Below are positions 1-8,232 of a stretch of DNA of 33,308 nt, piece after piece. Source of the DNA: Deltaproteobacteria bacterium (GTDB lineage Bacteria > Myxococcota_A > Polyangia > Polyangiales > Polyangiaceae); assembly GCA_003235365.1 (NCBI GenBank), contig QJWJ01000108.1, forward strand, positions 1 to 33,308. The letters are read 5' to 3'. Made by a program: the position numbers and the translations under genes. Positions within the stretch are counted from its first letter, which is position 1. Each line of letters begins with the position of its first letter. The notes beneath the pieces were generated by a model that did no database searches, had not been told where the DNA came from, and saw only the letters and a list, made by a program, of their open reading frames with translations.

Positions 1-1
1 T

Positions 2-568
2 GGCTACGACATTTCCATCACGCGCGCTTGCATCGAACCGATCAGCCGGGTGCTAGCCGCCTGTCGCGAAAAGGGCTACCACATCATCCACACCCGCGAA
101 GGACATCGCCCAGATCTTTCTGACCTGCCCGCGAACAAACGCTGGCGCTCGCGTATTCTACAAAACGGCGGCGTCGGACAGACCGGCATCGGCGACCAAG
201 GGCCGTGTGGACGTGTTCTCGTGCGCGGTGAACCAGGCTGGGACATCATCCCCGAGTTGGCACCACTGCCCGGGGAACCGATCATCGACAAGCCGGGCAA
301 GGGGTCGTTCTGCGCCACGGACTTGGACATGATCCTTCGCCAGCGGGGCATCCGCAACATCGTGCTCACGGGCATCACCACCGACGTGTGCGTGCACACC
401 ACGATGCGCGAAGCCAACGACCGCGGCTACGAATGTGTCATCTTGGGAGACTGTTGTGCGGCCACCGACAAAGGCAACCACGAAGCGGCACTGAAGATGG
501 TCACCATGCAAAATGGCGTATTCGGCGCGGTCAGCACATCGAGCGCCTTGCTCGAGGTCCTCGGATGA
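2..568 (+). CDS. biuH: Biuret amidohydrolase-type cysteine hydrolase (isochorismatase fold), 5' partial
   Basis: The reading frame is open from base 2, so the N-terminus, including the expected catalytic Asp near the start, lies outside the window. The visible 188 residues carry the rest of the isochorismatase-fold signature: a Lys in DKPGKGSF and the nucleophilic Cys in [19 protein letters not shown]. The stretches [23 protein letters not shown] and [11 protein letters not shown] match, from memory, the biuret hydrolase (BiuH) branch more closely than RutB or nicotinamidases. That family hydrolyses a C-N amide bond through a Cys thioester, for biuret giving allophanate and ammonia, in the cytoplasm. 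The last bases overlap the start of the ABC ATPase (ATGA), so the two are translationally coupled, which fits a hydrolase acting on an imported ureide or amide. The exact substrate is inferred; another acyl-urea or ureide is possible. Confidence 0.82.
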   Translation, partial: GYDISITRACIEPISRVLAACREKGYHIIHTREGHRPDLSDLPANKRWRSRILQNGGVGQTGIGDQGPCGRVLVRGEPGWDIIPELAPLPGEPIIDKPGKGSFCATDLDMILRQRGIRNIVLTGITTDVCVHTTMREANDRGYECVILGDCCAATDKGNHEAALKMVTMQNGVFGAVSTSSALLEVLG

Positions 569-2124
569 ACGCCGCCGCCGTGAGCATCGGTCGTGACGTC
601 ACTTCGAGCGCGTTGCCCGGACTGACCGCGCTGAACGTCAACAAGCGGTTTGGCGAGCTCATGGCGCTCGAGGACGTTTCGTTCGAACTCAAACCAGGAA
701 CGTTCCACGCGCTGCTCGGCGAGAACGGCGCTGGCAAGAGCACCCTGGTCAAGTGCATCATGGGGTTCTACCAAGCCGACTCGGGCAAGGTTCACGTGGG
801 AGAGACCATGCTCGAAGGTCATTCTCCACGGGACGCGCAACGGCACGGCATCGGCATGGTCTACCAACATTTCACGTTGGTCGAGAACATGACGGTTGCG
901 GAGAACCTCGTTCTGTCGCGGGCCGACATACCCAAGGTCGTCAACTGGAAAGAGGAGACGCGTTCGATCGAAGCGTTCATGGAGACGATGCCGTTTCGTG
1001 TGGCCCCGCACCGCCCCGTCCGACAATTGGCCGCTGGTGAGAAGCAGAAGCTCGAGATCCTCAAGCAACTGTACCTCGGCAGCCGGGTCGTCATCCTCGA
1101 CGAACCCACCAGTGTGCTCACTCCGGACGAGGCGAACGAGGTGTTGGGCATGCTCAAACAGATGGCGCACGAAGGGCGTGTCAGCGTCGCGATGATCACT
1201 CACAAGTTCCGCGAGGTGATGGACTTCGCCGACGAGGTCACCGTACTCCGAAAGGGGCGTTTCGCTGGCGGCGGCAAGACGAGTGAGTTGTCGAAGCAAG
1301 AAATGGCGGAGATGATGGTCGGTGCCGAACCGCCGTCTGCGAACTTGGCCCGCACCAGTGAACGCAAAGACGACGTGGTGCTCGAGCTCGAGAATCTCAC
1401 TGCGGACGACGACCTGGGCCTGCCCATCGTTTGCGGCATCGACCTGAAAGTCAGAGCGGGTGAGATTGTCGGAATTGCTGGTGTTTCCGGGAATGGACAA
1501 GATCAGCTCGTCGAAGTGCTCGCCGGTCAACGGCCCGCCTCCGGTGGGAGGATCGCGGTGTCTGGCAAGGCATACACCGCAACCCGCCAGGAGCTGCGTA
1601 GCCACGGTGTGAGACTTCTTCCCGAGGCTCCGCTGAAGAACGCCTGCGTACACAACATGACCGTCGCGGAGAACATCGGCTTCCGCACGTTCGACATCAG
1701 CCCATTCACCTGGGGCAAATGGTTCGTGCGCCGTAGCCAATTGCGCAGCACGGCCCAGAAAGCCATCACGGAATACCGCATCAAGACACCGGGAACGGAT
1801 GCGCCGATTGGCGACCTGAGCGGTGGTAACGTGCAACGTGCAGTACTGGCTCGAGAACTGGACGGTCAGGTCGCGCTACTGATCGTCGCCAACCCCTGCT
1901 TCGGCCTGGATTTCGCGGCAGTCAGCGAGATCCGAAGCCGTATCATGGCAGCGCGCAACAGTGGCGCGGCGGTGCTTTTGGTGAGCGCCGATCTCGAAGA
2001 GATCTTCGCCCTTTCCGACAGAATCCTGGTGATGAGTGAAGGAAGGTTGACGTTCGAAACGGACGCAGAGAACGCCGATCTGCAGGAAATTGGTCATCAC
2101 ATGGCGGGCCACGATGCACATTGA
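565..2124 (+). CDS. ABC transporter ATPase, two nucleotide-binding domains (nucleoside/simple-sugar type)
   Basis: This 519-residue protein has two tandem ABC cassettes, the layout of RbsA/NupO-type ATPases that energise BmpA-dependent nucleoside or simple-sugar importers. The N-terminal cassette is complete: Walker [10 protein letters not shown] (52-60), signature LAAGEKQ (155-161) and Walker [10 protein letters not shown] (175-183). The C-terminal cassette has a degenerate Walker A ([10 protein letters not shown], about 306-315, no GKS/T) but a good LSGGNVQ signature (418-424) and NPCFGLD; this asymmetry is normal for the family. The ATG at 565 overlaps the hydrolase stop by 4 bases, and the longer upstream open frame is a shadow of that gene. 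No permease or binding-protein gene is visible; they may lie upstream of the window. The coupling to a biuret-type hydrolase suggests import of an N-rich ureide or purine-like compound, which is inference. Confidence 0.9.
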   Translation: MNAAAVSIGRDVTSSALPGLTALNVNKRFGELMALEDVSFELKPGTFHALLGENGAGKSTLVKCIMGFYQADSGKVHVGETMLEGHSPRDAQRHGIGMVYQHFTLVENMTVAENLVLSRADIPKVVNWKEETRSIEAFMETMPFRVAPHRPVRQLAAGEKQKLEILKQLYLGSRVVILDEPTSVLTPDEANEVLGMLKQMAHEGRVSVAMITHKFREVMDFADEVTVLRKGRFAGGGKTSELSKQEMAEMMVGAEPPSANLARTSERKDDVVLELENLTADDDLGLPIVCGIDLKVRAGEIVGIAGVSGNGQDQLVEVLAGQRPASGGRIAVSGKAYTATRQELRSHGVRLLPEAPLKNACVHNMTVAENIGFRTFDISPFTWGKWFVRRSQLRSTAQKAITEYRIKTPGTDAPIGDLSGGNVQRAVLARELDGQVALLIVANPCFGLDFAAVSEIRSRIMAARNSGAAVLLVSADLEEIFALSDRILVMSEGRLTFETDAENADLQEIGHHMAGHDAH

Positions 2125-2320
2125 CCCTGAAGAAGACAGCAGCTCCATCGCAGCGGGCATTCTGTCTCGAAGCCCGGCCAGCGTGGAGCTGGAAAGCCAA
2201 CCGTTCCCGTTCGCCCTGGGGCCGTTGGACGAGCTGAGTGAGCGTCCGCGATTCGCGAACGCTCGTTCGACGCAACAGAGAACGGAATCGAGAAAGCGAC
2301 TGCAACGGGGACGGCTTCTC

Positions 2321-2378
2321 GGGCCCTCACCAGATGGGGGCCAGAGAAACTGCCCGACGATCGTGCTCGCCCATATAG
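2321..2378 (-). repeat. Copy B of a ~55 bp dispersed repeat
   Basis: Read on the minus strand, this segment aligns without gaps to 22198-22251 on the plus strand. Seven mismatches fall in the 48 nt between a shared ATG (2374) and a shared TGA (2327-2329), and an identical GGGCCC follows. The 15-codon frame would read MGEHDxRAVxxAPxx in both copies. Substitutions are not concentrated at third codon positions, so a DNA or RNA element is more likely than a peptide. It lies in the 270 bp gap between the ATPase and cupin genes. Confidence 0.7.
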
Positions 2379-2394
2379 CCGCGGCGGGTGTTCA

Positions 2395-2742
2395 GTGAAG
2401 AGCGCTTGGACCCTGAGCTTGTTCCCCACACCCAGCGTCGAAGGCGTCGAGTTCACGCCATTTCGTCCGGGCATCGAACGCGGCAACATCTACTTCGACC
2501 CCGAGACGGGTGCGAGCACGGCGTTTCTTCGCTATCACCCGGGAGCAAGCGTTCCCCGTCACCGGCACGATGGCTACGAGCACATCGTCATCCTGGAGGG
2601 GGAGCAGAGCGACGACGACGGTACATACGCCGCAGGACAGGTGCTCGTGCACGCCCCGGGCAGTTCCCACCGCGTGTGGACGAAGACCGGCTGCTTGGTA
2701 CTTGCAATCTGGGAACGCCCAGTGGTGTTCGTCGACGAATAG
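2395..2742 (+). CDS. ChrR-like cupin-domain protein
   Basis: This 115-residue single-domain cupin has both halves of the metal site. The first motif is HRHDGYEHIVILEG (His56, His58, Glu62, ending in the usual Gly) and the second is GTYAAGQVLVHAPGSSH (His92). The size and the HRHDGYE-type motif resemble the cupin part of ChrR and small stand-alone ChrR-like cupins, which bind Zn, Mn or Fe. The start is a GTG at 2395 with only a weak GGCGGG upstream, so start confidence is moderate. It follows the hydrolase/ATPase pair on the same strand after a gap holding a dispersed repeat, so it may have its own promoter. A catalytic or sensory role in the neighbouring ureide pathway is possible but not shown. 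Confidence 0.8.
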   Translation: MKSAWTLSLFPTPSVEGVEFTPFRPGIERGNIYFDPETGASTAFLRYHPGASVPRHRHDGYEHIVILEGEQSDDDGTYAAGQVLVHAPGSSHRVWTKTGCLVLAIWERPVVFVDE

Positions 2743-2782
2743 TCGCTGGAAAGACCACCAGCGAAGAAGTCATGGACGGTAT

Positions 2783-2820
2783 GATGCCGCGCCGCTCCAC
2801 CAAAGGAGCGACGCGGCATC
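2783..2820. terminator. Bidirectional hairpin between convergent genes
   Basis: A 9 bp stem (gatgccgcg with cgcggcatc) and, after one C/A mismatch, a further 6 bp stem (cgctcc with ggagcg) close an accaaa loop. It lies between the convergent ends of the cupin gene (stop at 2742) and the VWA lipoprotein gene (stop at 2840). There is no clear T-tract on either side, which is common in high-GC genomes. It probably insulates both transcripts. Confidence 0.75.
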
Positions 2821-2839
2821 GCACTGCCACCAACCGACG

Positions 2840-4183
2840 TCAGCGGGGCGTTCCCAAGAAACGGTTGGGACAGGCCAACTCGACGGCCACCTGTGGCATG
2901 TCTTCACTGGTCATGTAGGTGTCACAGGCTCGCCCCTGGAGCACCAGCATGTCTCGATCGTCGATGGTCCATCCGTCCTCGTCGTCCAGCAAGAGCCCTT
3001 CCCCATCGATGGCAACGTGTCCTGCTTGGAGAAACGCATCGGGCCCGAGCTCACCAAATTCCAACTCGAACTCACAGCTGCGTTGCTCCTCCATCATCGT
3101 CTCGACCTCGGTGCGAGTTTGGACTTCCTCGATGGTGACGACGTCGACCTCCCGCAGAACGTCGCTGAAGGCAGTTGCCAGCGAATCCCCCGTCAGCGCA
3201 CTGCGATATTGCCCCCCGCCCGCCTCAGCCATCTCTGCCAGATGCGCGCCGTTGATGTCCGGTCCGATACCGATGACGTGGACGGTGATCCCCATCGCCG
3301 CCGCGTCGTGTGCCGCTTGCAAAACGTAGCCAGTCGCCTGCTCACTGCTGAAGTCGAGCAGTGCGTTGCAGTGAGCGGGCTCGCCGTCGGTGACGACGAT
3401 GATGTGCTTCTCGCCCTCGGTCTCCAGTCCGCGGAAGCTCTCACTGACCGCAGCCAGCGCCTCACCGGTCGGAGTCCCGTAGCCCAGTTTCACCCCGTCC
3501 TGCTGTGACGCGAGTTGTTCGAAATTGTCGCTGGTGAACGCGATCTCGTCCACGGGAACCGTCAGGTCGACACAATGCCCTGAGCCGTCGGGGCCTTGGG
3601 TTCCCCGAGCCGCCGTGAAGTGGGTCATGCCGAGATTCGCGGTCTTCGAGATCCCTTGGAGCAACGGTTCGTCGCCTTCGAACAGGATTCGCTGCAACGT
3701 TTGCCAACGGCTGGCGTCGCTGTCACCGATCTGCTCGGTCATGCTCAAGGAGCGGTCGAGAAGCATCAGCACGGTCGGCGGCACCTCGACCTCGACCTCG
3801 ACCTCGATCGTTTCAGTGATGGTACGCTCGACCTCGACCGGCACGTTGTTGGTTTGCGGGAAGATGCTCGGACCACAGACGTCAGCTTCCGGCTCCGGTT
3901 CGGGTTGCGCTTCCATGATCAGTTGTTGGTCACGCGGCGGCGACTCGTTGGTTGGAACATCGGAACCGTTTGGTGCCGCGGTCGTATCCGGAGAACCGAG
4001 CTCATCGGTGACCGGAGAGTTCATCTGCTCCGACGACATCGCGGTGTGGGTTACCCCATCATCGATCGAGTCTGCCTCGTCGCCATGGGTCACCATCGGA
4101 GCTTCGCCACACGCGACGGAGACGATCGCGGCCAGTGAACAGAGCAGTGAGCGAGAGTACTTGGGGGTGGTCTTGCGGGTCAT
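2840..4183 (-). CDS. VWA-domain lipoprotein
   Basis: A 447-residue exported protein. The start is the ATG at 4183, preceded by a good GAGGAA ribosome site; the frame is open further upstream but lacks any signal there. Residues 1-25 form a lipoprotein signal (MTRK, hydrophobic stretch, VSVAC with Cys25). A low-complexity acidic tether (26-135) follows and ends in a run of Glu-Val dipeptides. The VWA domain spans about 137-345 with an intact MIDAS: DRSLS (Asp143, Ser145, Ser147), Thr in YGTPTG (about 237-239) and Asp266 in VVTDG. The C-terminal hundred residues hold a small Cys-containing domain. VWA domains with MIDAS bind protein ligands through a divalent cation, and myxobacterial lipoproteins of this form sit on the cell surface. 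The partner is unknown. Its promoter region is shared with the divergent gene at 4652. Confidence 0.88.
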   Translation of the reverse strand: MTRKTTPKYSRSLLCSLAAIVSVACGEAPMVTHGDEADSIDDGVTHTAMSSEQMNSPVTDELGSPDTTAAPNGSDVPTNESPPRDQQLIMEAQPEPEPEADVCGPSIFPQTNNVPVEVERTITETIEVEVEVEVPPTVLMLLDRSLSMTEQIGDSDASRWQTLQRILFEGDEPLLQGISKTANLGMTHFTAARGTQGPDGSGHCVDLTVPVDEIAFTSDNFEQLASQQDGVKLGYGTPTGEALAAVSESFRGLETEGEKHIIVVTDGEPAHCNALLDFSSEQATGYVLQAAHDAAAMGITVHVIGIGPDINGAHLAEMAEAGGGQYRSALTGDSLATAFSDVLREVDVVTIEEVQTRTEVETMMEEQRSCEFELEFGELGPDAFLQAGHVAIDGEGLLLDDEDGWTIDDRDMLVLQGRACDTYMTSEDMPQVAVELACPNRFLGTPR

Positions 4184-4651
4184 GGCGTAGGTTCCTCGTG
4201 TCTGAAGTGAAGAAGGGCACCGCGAAGGGCGGTTGAGGGCAACAAACGCAGCATCCGTGCCAGGCGCTCGCGAGCGCACCTGAGCCGTTTCAACCTGGAC
4301 GCCCCAGGGGTGGGGTTTCCACGTGAGCCGAATCCCAGAGGCTCGACGGTAGACGCCGAAAACCCGCGCCCGACCCAAACCTGCGTCATATCCAGGGTGC
4401 TGAGGCGTTCGCGGGCCGATGCGCTTCAGGTGCACAACCGTACCACCGACCCACACCCACATCGCGGGAACCTTTCCCTCAAACCTCTACCTGCACAGGA
4501 GCCGGAACTGACCTGCACAGGGCTGTGCATCGCCCTGCACAGCCCAAAACCCGACTGGTCGGGCGTCGAGTAGCCGACGTGAAGAATCTGCGGGCGGATG
4601 TCCCCAGCGGGGTCTCGCCAAGACCTCTCCTCTCCACTAGAGTTGCGGGCA
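4184..4651. other. Divergent intergenic region, 468 bp
   Basis: This region separates the VWA lipoprotein (minus) from the membrane protein at 4652 (plus). The only clear structure is the TGCACAG site array at 4490-4545. Nothing else resembling a gene or RNA is visible; the open frames are unsupported GC-rich shadows. Confidence 0.6.
4490..4545. promoter_or_regulatory. Three TGCACAG direct repeats at 22 bp period plus hairpin (operator-like)
   Basis: CCTGCACAG occurs at 4490-4498, 4512-4520 and 4534-4542, exactly 22 bp (about two helical turns) apart, so the three sites face the same side of the helix. An inverted copy CTGTGCA at 4523-4529 lies between the second and third, giving a perfect 10 bp stem (gggctgtgca, 4520-4529, with tgcacagccc, 4536-4545) around a 6-base loop. 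The position in the divergent promoter region suggests binding sites for a regulator of one or both flanking genes. The protein that would bind is unknown. Confidence 0.6.
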
Positions 4652-5749
4652 ATGCTTGGAACAGATCTCGAAAGCAGGGCGTTTGCGGCGGGAAACGTTT
4701 CGGCTTGTCGCTGGCGCCTCACACTTGCCGCCGCGGCATTCGCCCTCGTCGCCTCCAGTGTTGATGGTGCGCATGCCCAATCCGCCGAAAACGTCGCGGC
4801 GGCTCGAGCTTTGGGCAAGAAGGGAGTCACGCTGGCCCGCGCCGACAAGTGCGCCGAGGCGCTCGATCCCCTCTCACGCGCTGAAGAGTTGTTTCACGCT
4901 CCCACCATCTTGGTCGAGCTGGGCTATTGCCAGTGCGTGTTGGGACGAGTCGTGGAGGGAACCGAAGCACTCAATCGAGTCGCGCGAGAGAACCTCGGAG
5001 ATGCGCCACCACCGGCCTTCGTCGCAGCTCAAGACCGTGCGCGCAAGCTGCTCAATGAGTACCAAGGCAAGGTGGCTTCACTCGTGATCCACGTGGATGC
5101 CCCTCAGGATGCCACGTTCGTAGTCACCGTGGACGGCAAGGAGGTGCCCTCGGCGCTGCTCGGCGCACCACGACCGACCGATCCCGGTACCCACGAGGTG
5201 CGAGCCGAAGGTGAAGGCCTGGCCCCGGCGGCTCAAAGCGTGACCCTCGACGAGGGAGGTTCCGGAAGCGTCGATCTCGTTCTGACGGCTACGGCTCCGA
5301 GCGAAGCCATGGCCGCGGGACAGCCACAGGATCCCGAAGAGGGGCCGATCGAAGAACGGCACGTCCAAGCGGTGCTCGTCGACGATGGCTCTCCACCGAG
5401 AGAGCCGAACCGCGTTCCCGCGTACGTTGGGTTCGGAGTGGGCGCAGTGGGAATCGCCGCCGGGACTTACTTCGGCTTCTCAGCGAAAAGCACAAAAAAC
5501 GAACTGGACGACGTGTGTCGAGGCGGCTCCTGCCCAAGCGGCTACGACGACGAGATATCCGGGATGACGAGAGACGCCAACCTGTCGACCATCGGTTTTG
5601 CCGTGGGCATCTTGGGTCTGGGCGCGGGTGTTTACTTTTGGCTCACAGCCGACTCCGACGCCAACAGTGCGTTCAACCAGTGCACCGACGAGCCATGCAT
5701 TCGCCCGGTCGTGGGCCTGGGGCAGCTCGGCGCGCAGGGGGTATTCTGA
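4652..5749 (+). CDS. Signal-peptide membrane protein with TPR-like N-terminal region
   Basis: This 365-residue protein belongs to a type common in myxobacteria. An N-terminal signal (about 1-42, ending AHA-Q) is followed by an Ala-rich helical, TPR-like region (AARALGKKGVTLARADKCAEALDP, about 50-140, with Cys residues). A beta-rich segment (about 145-215) resembles the PEGA-like region often placed after such TPRs. Two hydrophobic segments follow, at about 257-277 and 313-334. They flank a short loop with CRGGSC and look like a C-terminal helical hairpin. The ATG at 4652 is preferred because it sits just ahead of the signal; an in-frame ATG at 4598 is possible. The stop lies only 2 nt before the next lipoprotein gene, so they form an operon. 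The function is unknown; envelope attachment or complex assembly is plausible. Confidence 0.75.
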   Translation: MLGTDLESRAFAAGNVSACRWRLTLAAAAFALVASSVDGAHAQSAENVAAARALGKKGVTLARADKCAEALDPLSRAEELFHAPTILVELGYCQCVLGRVVEGTEALNRVARENLGDAPPPAFVAAQDRARKLLNEYQGKVASLVIHVDAPQDATFVVTVDGKEVPSALLGAPRPTDPGTHEVRAEGEGLAPAAQSVTLDEGGSGSVDLVLTATAPSEAMAAGQPQDPEEGPIEERHVQAVLVDDGSPPREPNRVPAYVGFGVGAVGIAAGTYFGFSAKSTKNELDDVCRGGSCPSGYDDEISGMTRDANLSTIGFAVGILGLGAGVYFWLTADSDANSAFNQCTDEPCIRPVVGLGQLGAQGVF

Positions 5750-5751
5750 AC

Positions 5752-7935
5752 ATGCGCGGAATTCGTTTCGGGCGCGCCGCACTGCTCGCCATCGTAACAG
5801 CTACTGGATGCGCCCAAATCTTGGACGCAGACAAGTACCGAGTCGATCCCGACGCGTTCGACACCGACGACAGTGTCGAAGTCGACGCCAGCACGAAGCC
5901 GGTAAGAGACTCGGGAACGAAGCCGGTCGTCACCGACGACGAAACCGACGATACGGACGACACCCCGGCGCCCGTACCGTCGATGCCCGATCCGCAGCCC
6001 ACCGAAGCGGGCGCGCCCGGGCCAACCCCCGACCCCACGGTGACCGAGCCCCCCGACTCGGGGCCTGCACCGGGTCCGACGCAGCCCGGACCCGGCCCGA
6101 CTGCGATCCCTGGCGCCGGGGGAGGGCCCGCATTCGACGGCGGGCGTCCCAAACCACCGGAGGGGGCAGGCGGTATGGGTGGTGCCGGCGGTGGCGGCCC
6201 CATATTACCTCCAGGCTGCACGCCACCGGTGGCCGGCGAATGCGATACGCGGGCGCAGTGCGGATGTGAACCGGGCGAGATGTGCCGGGTCGTCGACATC
6301 TCAACCGGCGAGACTGGCTGCGCTGCCGCGGGTAGCACCGCACCCTATGCCGCGTGCATCAACAACACGGATTGCCAAGCGGGCTACGCCTGCATCGCCA
6401 GCGTGTGCAAGCAGCTGTGCGACGGCGAAGTCACCAACACCTGCGCGCAAGGCCCTTATGCCACTTGCGAACAGGTGACGTACGACGGCGCGAACGTCCC
6501 TGGCTACTACATCTGTTTGCGCACCTGCGATCCCCTGAACCCGAGTAACGATGCGGATCCCTATGATGCTTGTGGGAGTGGCGCAAGCTGTGTTCCCGGT
6601 CGAGCGGGTGTCAGCTACTGCATTGCGGCAGGCACCGGGGTCACCGACGATCCTTGTGAAACCGCCGATGGCGACGCCGATCCGTTCGCTTGTGCCGAAG
6701 GGTATGCCTGTGTGATCAAGCAGAGCGGTGCCGTTTGCAAGCCCAACTGCGACGTCGCCGCCGACGACTGTCCCAATGGAAACACCTGCTTCAGCTACAT
6801 CACGCCCGTGGGCGCCGCGGACGTCGAGATAGGTTACTGCGACAGCTGTCCCAGTCTGCCACCGAACGGCACTTGCGATCCGGTGAGCCAATGCGGATGC
6901 GGCAGTACCGAGATGTGCGCCATCATTGACTTCGACACGGGCGAAGCAGGCTGCCTGCCGCAAGGAAGCGTGCCCCAAGGCGGAGCCTGTTCGGAAACAG
7001 TGGGCGAGTGCGAGCAAGGGAGCGAATGCCTGCAATGGAACTCCACTGGTGTGTGCTCGGCGTTCTGTGATGACGCCTCCGACTGCGCCAGCGGCGCCTG
7101 CGTCGAGTGGGACATCCCTGGCGTGATGACGTGCTTGCACGGCTGCGATCCCAGAAACCCACAGTCCAGCGCCGATGGTTTCTCGGCGTGTGCGGCGGGG
7201 CAAAGCTGCGGCCTGTGGGAAACGATTCCCGACAGTTCAGTCTGCATCGTCCCAACCACCGCTGGTCAAGAAGGCGACAGCTGCGGCGACGACGACGAGT
7301 GTGGACCGGCACTCACCTGTGCGGACGACGGTGGGTCCACCACCTGCCAGCCCTGGTGTGAGCTGGGCAGCGGGGATTGTGCACCCGGCGAAGCGTGCCT
7401 TCCCCATACGCGCATCGGCGGTGAGCTCGAAGTCGCAGGCGTGCGCTTCGGGATCTGCACCGAGCCGCTCATAGAGCTCGAAAACAACACGAAGCTCGCC
7501 ATCCCGGACCCCGCAGATGGCTACGCCGGCGTCACCGGCTCGTCGGTAACCCTGACGGCGCCTCCCGCCGGAATCAAGTACATCCAGGTCGAAGTGGATA
7601 TCACCCACCCTTGGATCGGCGACATCGACCTCCATCTGCTCGGACCCGACCCCGACAGTTTTGTCCGGGTGCACTCTGGGGACGTCTTCACCGGCACCGC
7701 CTTAGCTTCAGCGGATGACTTCACGGGCACGATCTTCGGCGACGACGCCATCACGCCCATCACCGAAGGCTTGGCCCCCTTCACCGGCTTCTTCCAGACA
7801 TACGAACCGCTCAACGCGTTCGTCGACCTGTATCAGACCCAAGCCGCTTGGGCGGGAGAATGGACCCTGGCCGTGTACGACTTGAGTGACGGCGACACCG
7901 GCACCCTCAACTCGTGGAAGATCCGCTTCTACTGA
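5752..7935 (+). CDS. Cys-rich lipoprotein with C-terminal P-domain (proprotein convertase type)
   Basis: A 727-residue surface lipoprotein. The signal ends in a lipobox with Cys20 (TATGC). Residues 25-155 are a disordered Asp, Pro and Gly tether. Residues 160-570 are disulphide-rich and contain a duplicated module: CDTRAQCGCEPGEMC starts near residue 163 and CDPVSQCGCGSTEMC near 375, each followed by an STGETGC- or DTGEAGC-like segment. The last 150 residues (about 579-725) are a P/homo-B domain: VDITHPWIGDIDLHLLGP, then WTLAVYDLSDGDTGTLNSW. P-domains normally follow subtilisin-type proteases and help them fold or bind, but no protease domain is present here. It lies 2 nt after the membrane protein gene, so the pair is probably cotranscribed. 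A binding or adhesive role is likely; no catalytic function is visible. Confidence 0.85.
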   Translation: MRGIRFGRAALLAIVTATGCAQILDADKYRVDPDAFDTDDSVEVDASTKPVRDSGTKPVVTDDETDDTDDTPAPVPSMPDPQPTEAGAPGPTPDPTVTEPPDSGPAPGPTQPGPGPTAIPGAGGGPAFDGGRPKPPEGAGGMGGAGGGGPILPPGCTPPVAGECDTRAQCGCEPGEMCRVVDISTGETGCAAAGSTAPYAACINNTDCQAGYACIASVCKQLCDGEVTNTCAQGPYATCEQVTYDGANVPGYYICLRTCDPLNPSNDADPYDACGSGASCVPGRAGVSYCIAAGTGVTDDPCETADGDADPFACAEGYACVIKQSGAVCKPNCDVAADDCPNGNTCFSYITPVGAADVEIGYCDSCPSLPPNGTCDPVSQCGCGSTEMCAIIDFDTGEAGCLPQGSVPQGGACSETVGECEQGSECLQWNSTGVCSAFCDDASDCASGACVEWDIPGVMTCLHGCDPRNPQSSADGFSACAAGQSCGLWETIPDSSVCIVPTTAGQEGDSCGDDDECGPALTCADDGGSTTCQPWCELGSGDCAPGEACLPHTRIGGELEVAGVRFGICTEPLIELENNTKLAIPDPADGYAGVTGSSVTLTAPPAGIKYIQVEVDITHPWIGDIDLHLLGPDPDSFVRVHSGDVFTGTALASADDFTGTIFGDDAITPITEGLAPFTGFFQTYEPLNAFVDLYQTQAAWAGEWTLAVYDLSDGDTGTLNSWKIRFY

Positions 7936-8156
7936 GTATCCAGTTGCTGGCCTCGGCTCTGGCGCTCCCGGCGCTGCTCCACACAGCAGACCACAGAATG
8001 TGGTCACGTTCCGACGCAGTTGGCCCCGTGCACGAAGCTGATCCTGCCAATGCGGAAAGGTCTAAGCTTCACTCAGTCGGGCGCGTTTGCGAAGCCGAGC
8101 ATGTACGCCGATGGATCGGTGGCACACCGGGCACGAGTCCCCCATCGCTCCCCGCC

Positions 8157-8220
8157 CTAGACCGGCCCTAGGTTGTTGATTTATCGCGGCAATCAACATG
8201 ATTGCCGCTCCTAGACCGGC
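8157..8220. promoter_or_regulatory. Direct repeat CTAGACCGGC flanking two competing hairpins
   Basis: CTAGACCGGC is repeated exactly at 8157-8166 and 8211-8220. Between the copies, gttgatt (8175-8181) can pair with aatcaac (8191-8197), while gcggcaat (8186-8193) can pair with attgccgc (8201-8208). The two stems share bases 8191-8193, so they exclude each other. This may be an attenuator-like RNA switch or nested operators. There is no leader peptide or T-tract to decide. Confidence 0.4.
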
Positions 8221-8232
8221 TGATGGAATCAC

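Noticed and set aside
427..1836. 469-codon minus-strand frame opposite the ABC ATPase
   Set aside because: It is an antisense shadow of a well-supported gene; its translation has no recognisable domain.
2114..2398. Coupled small gene after the ABC ATPase
   Set aside because: It has no transmembrane segment, no recognisable motif and runs through the dispersed repeat; kept only as a low-interest observation.
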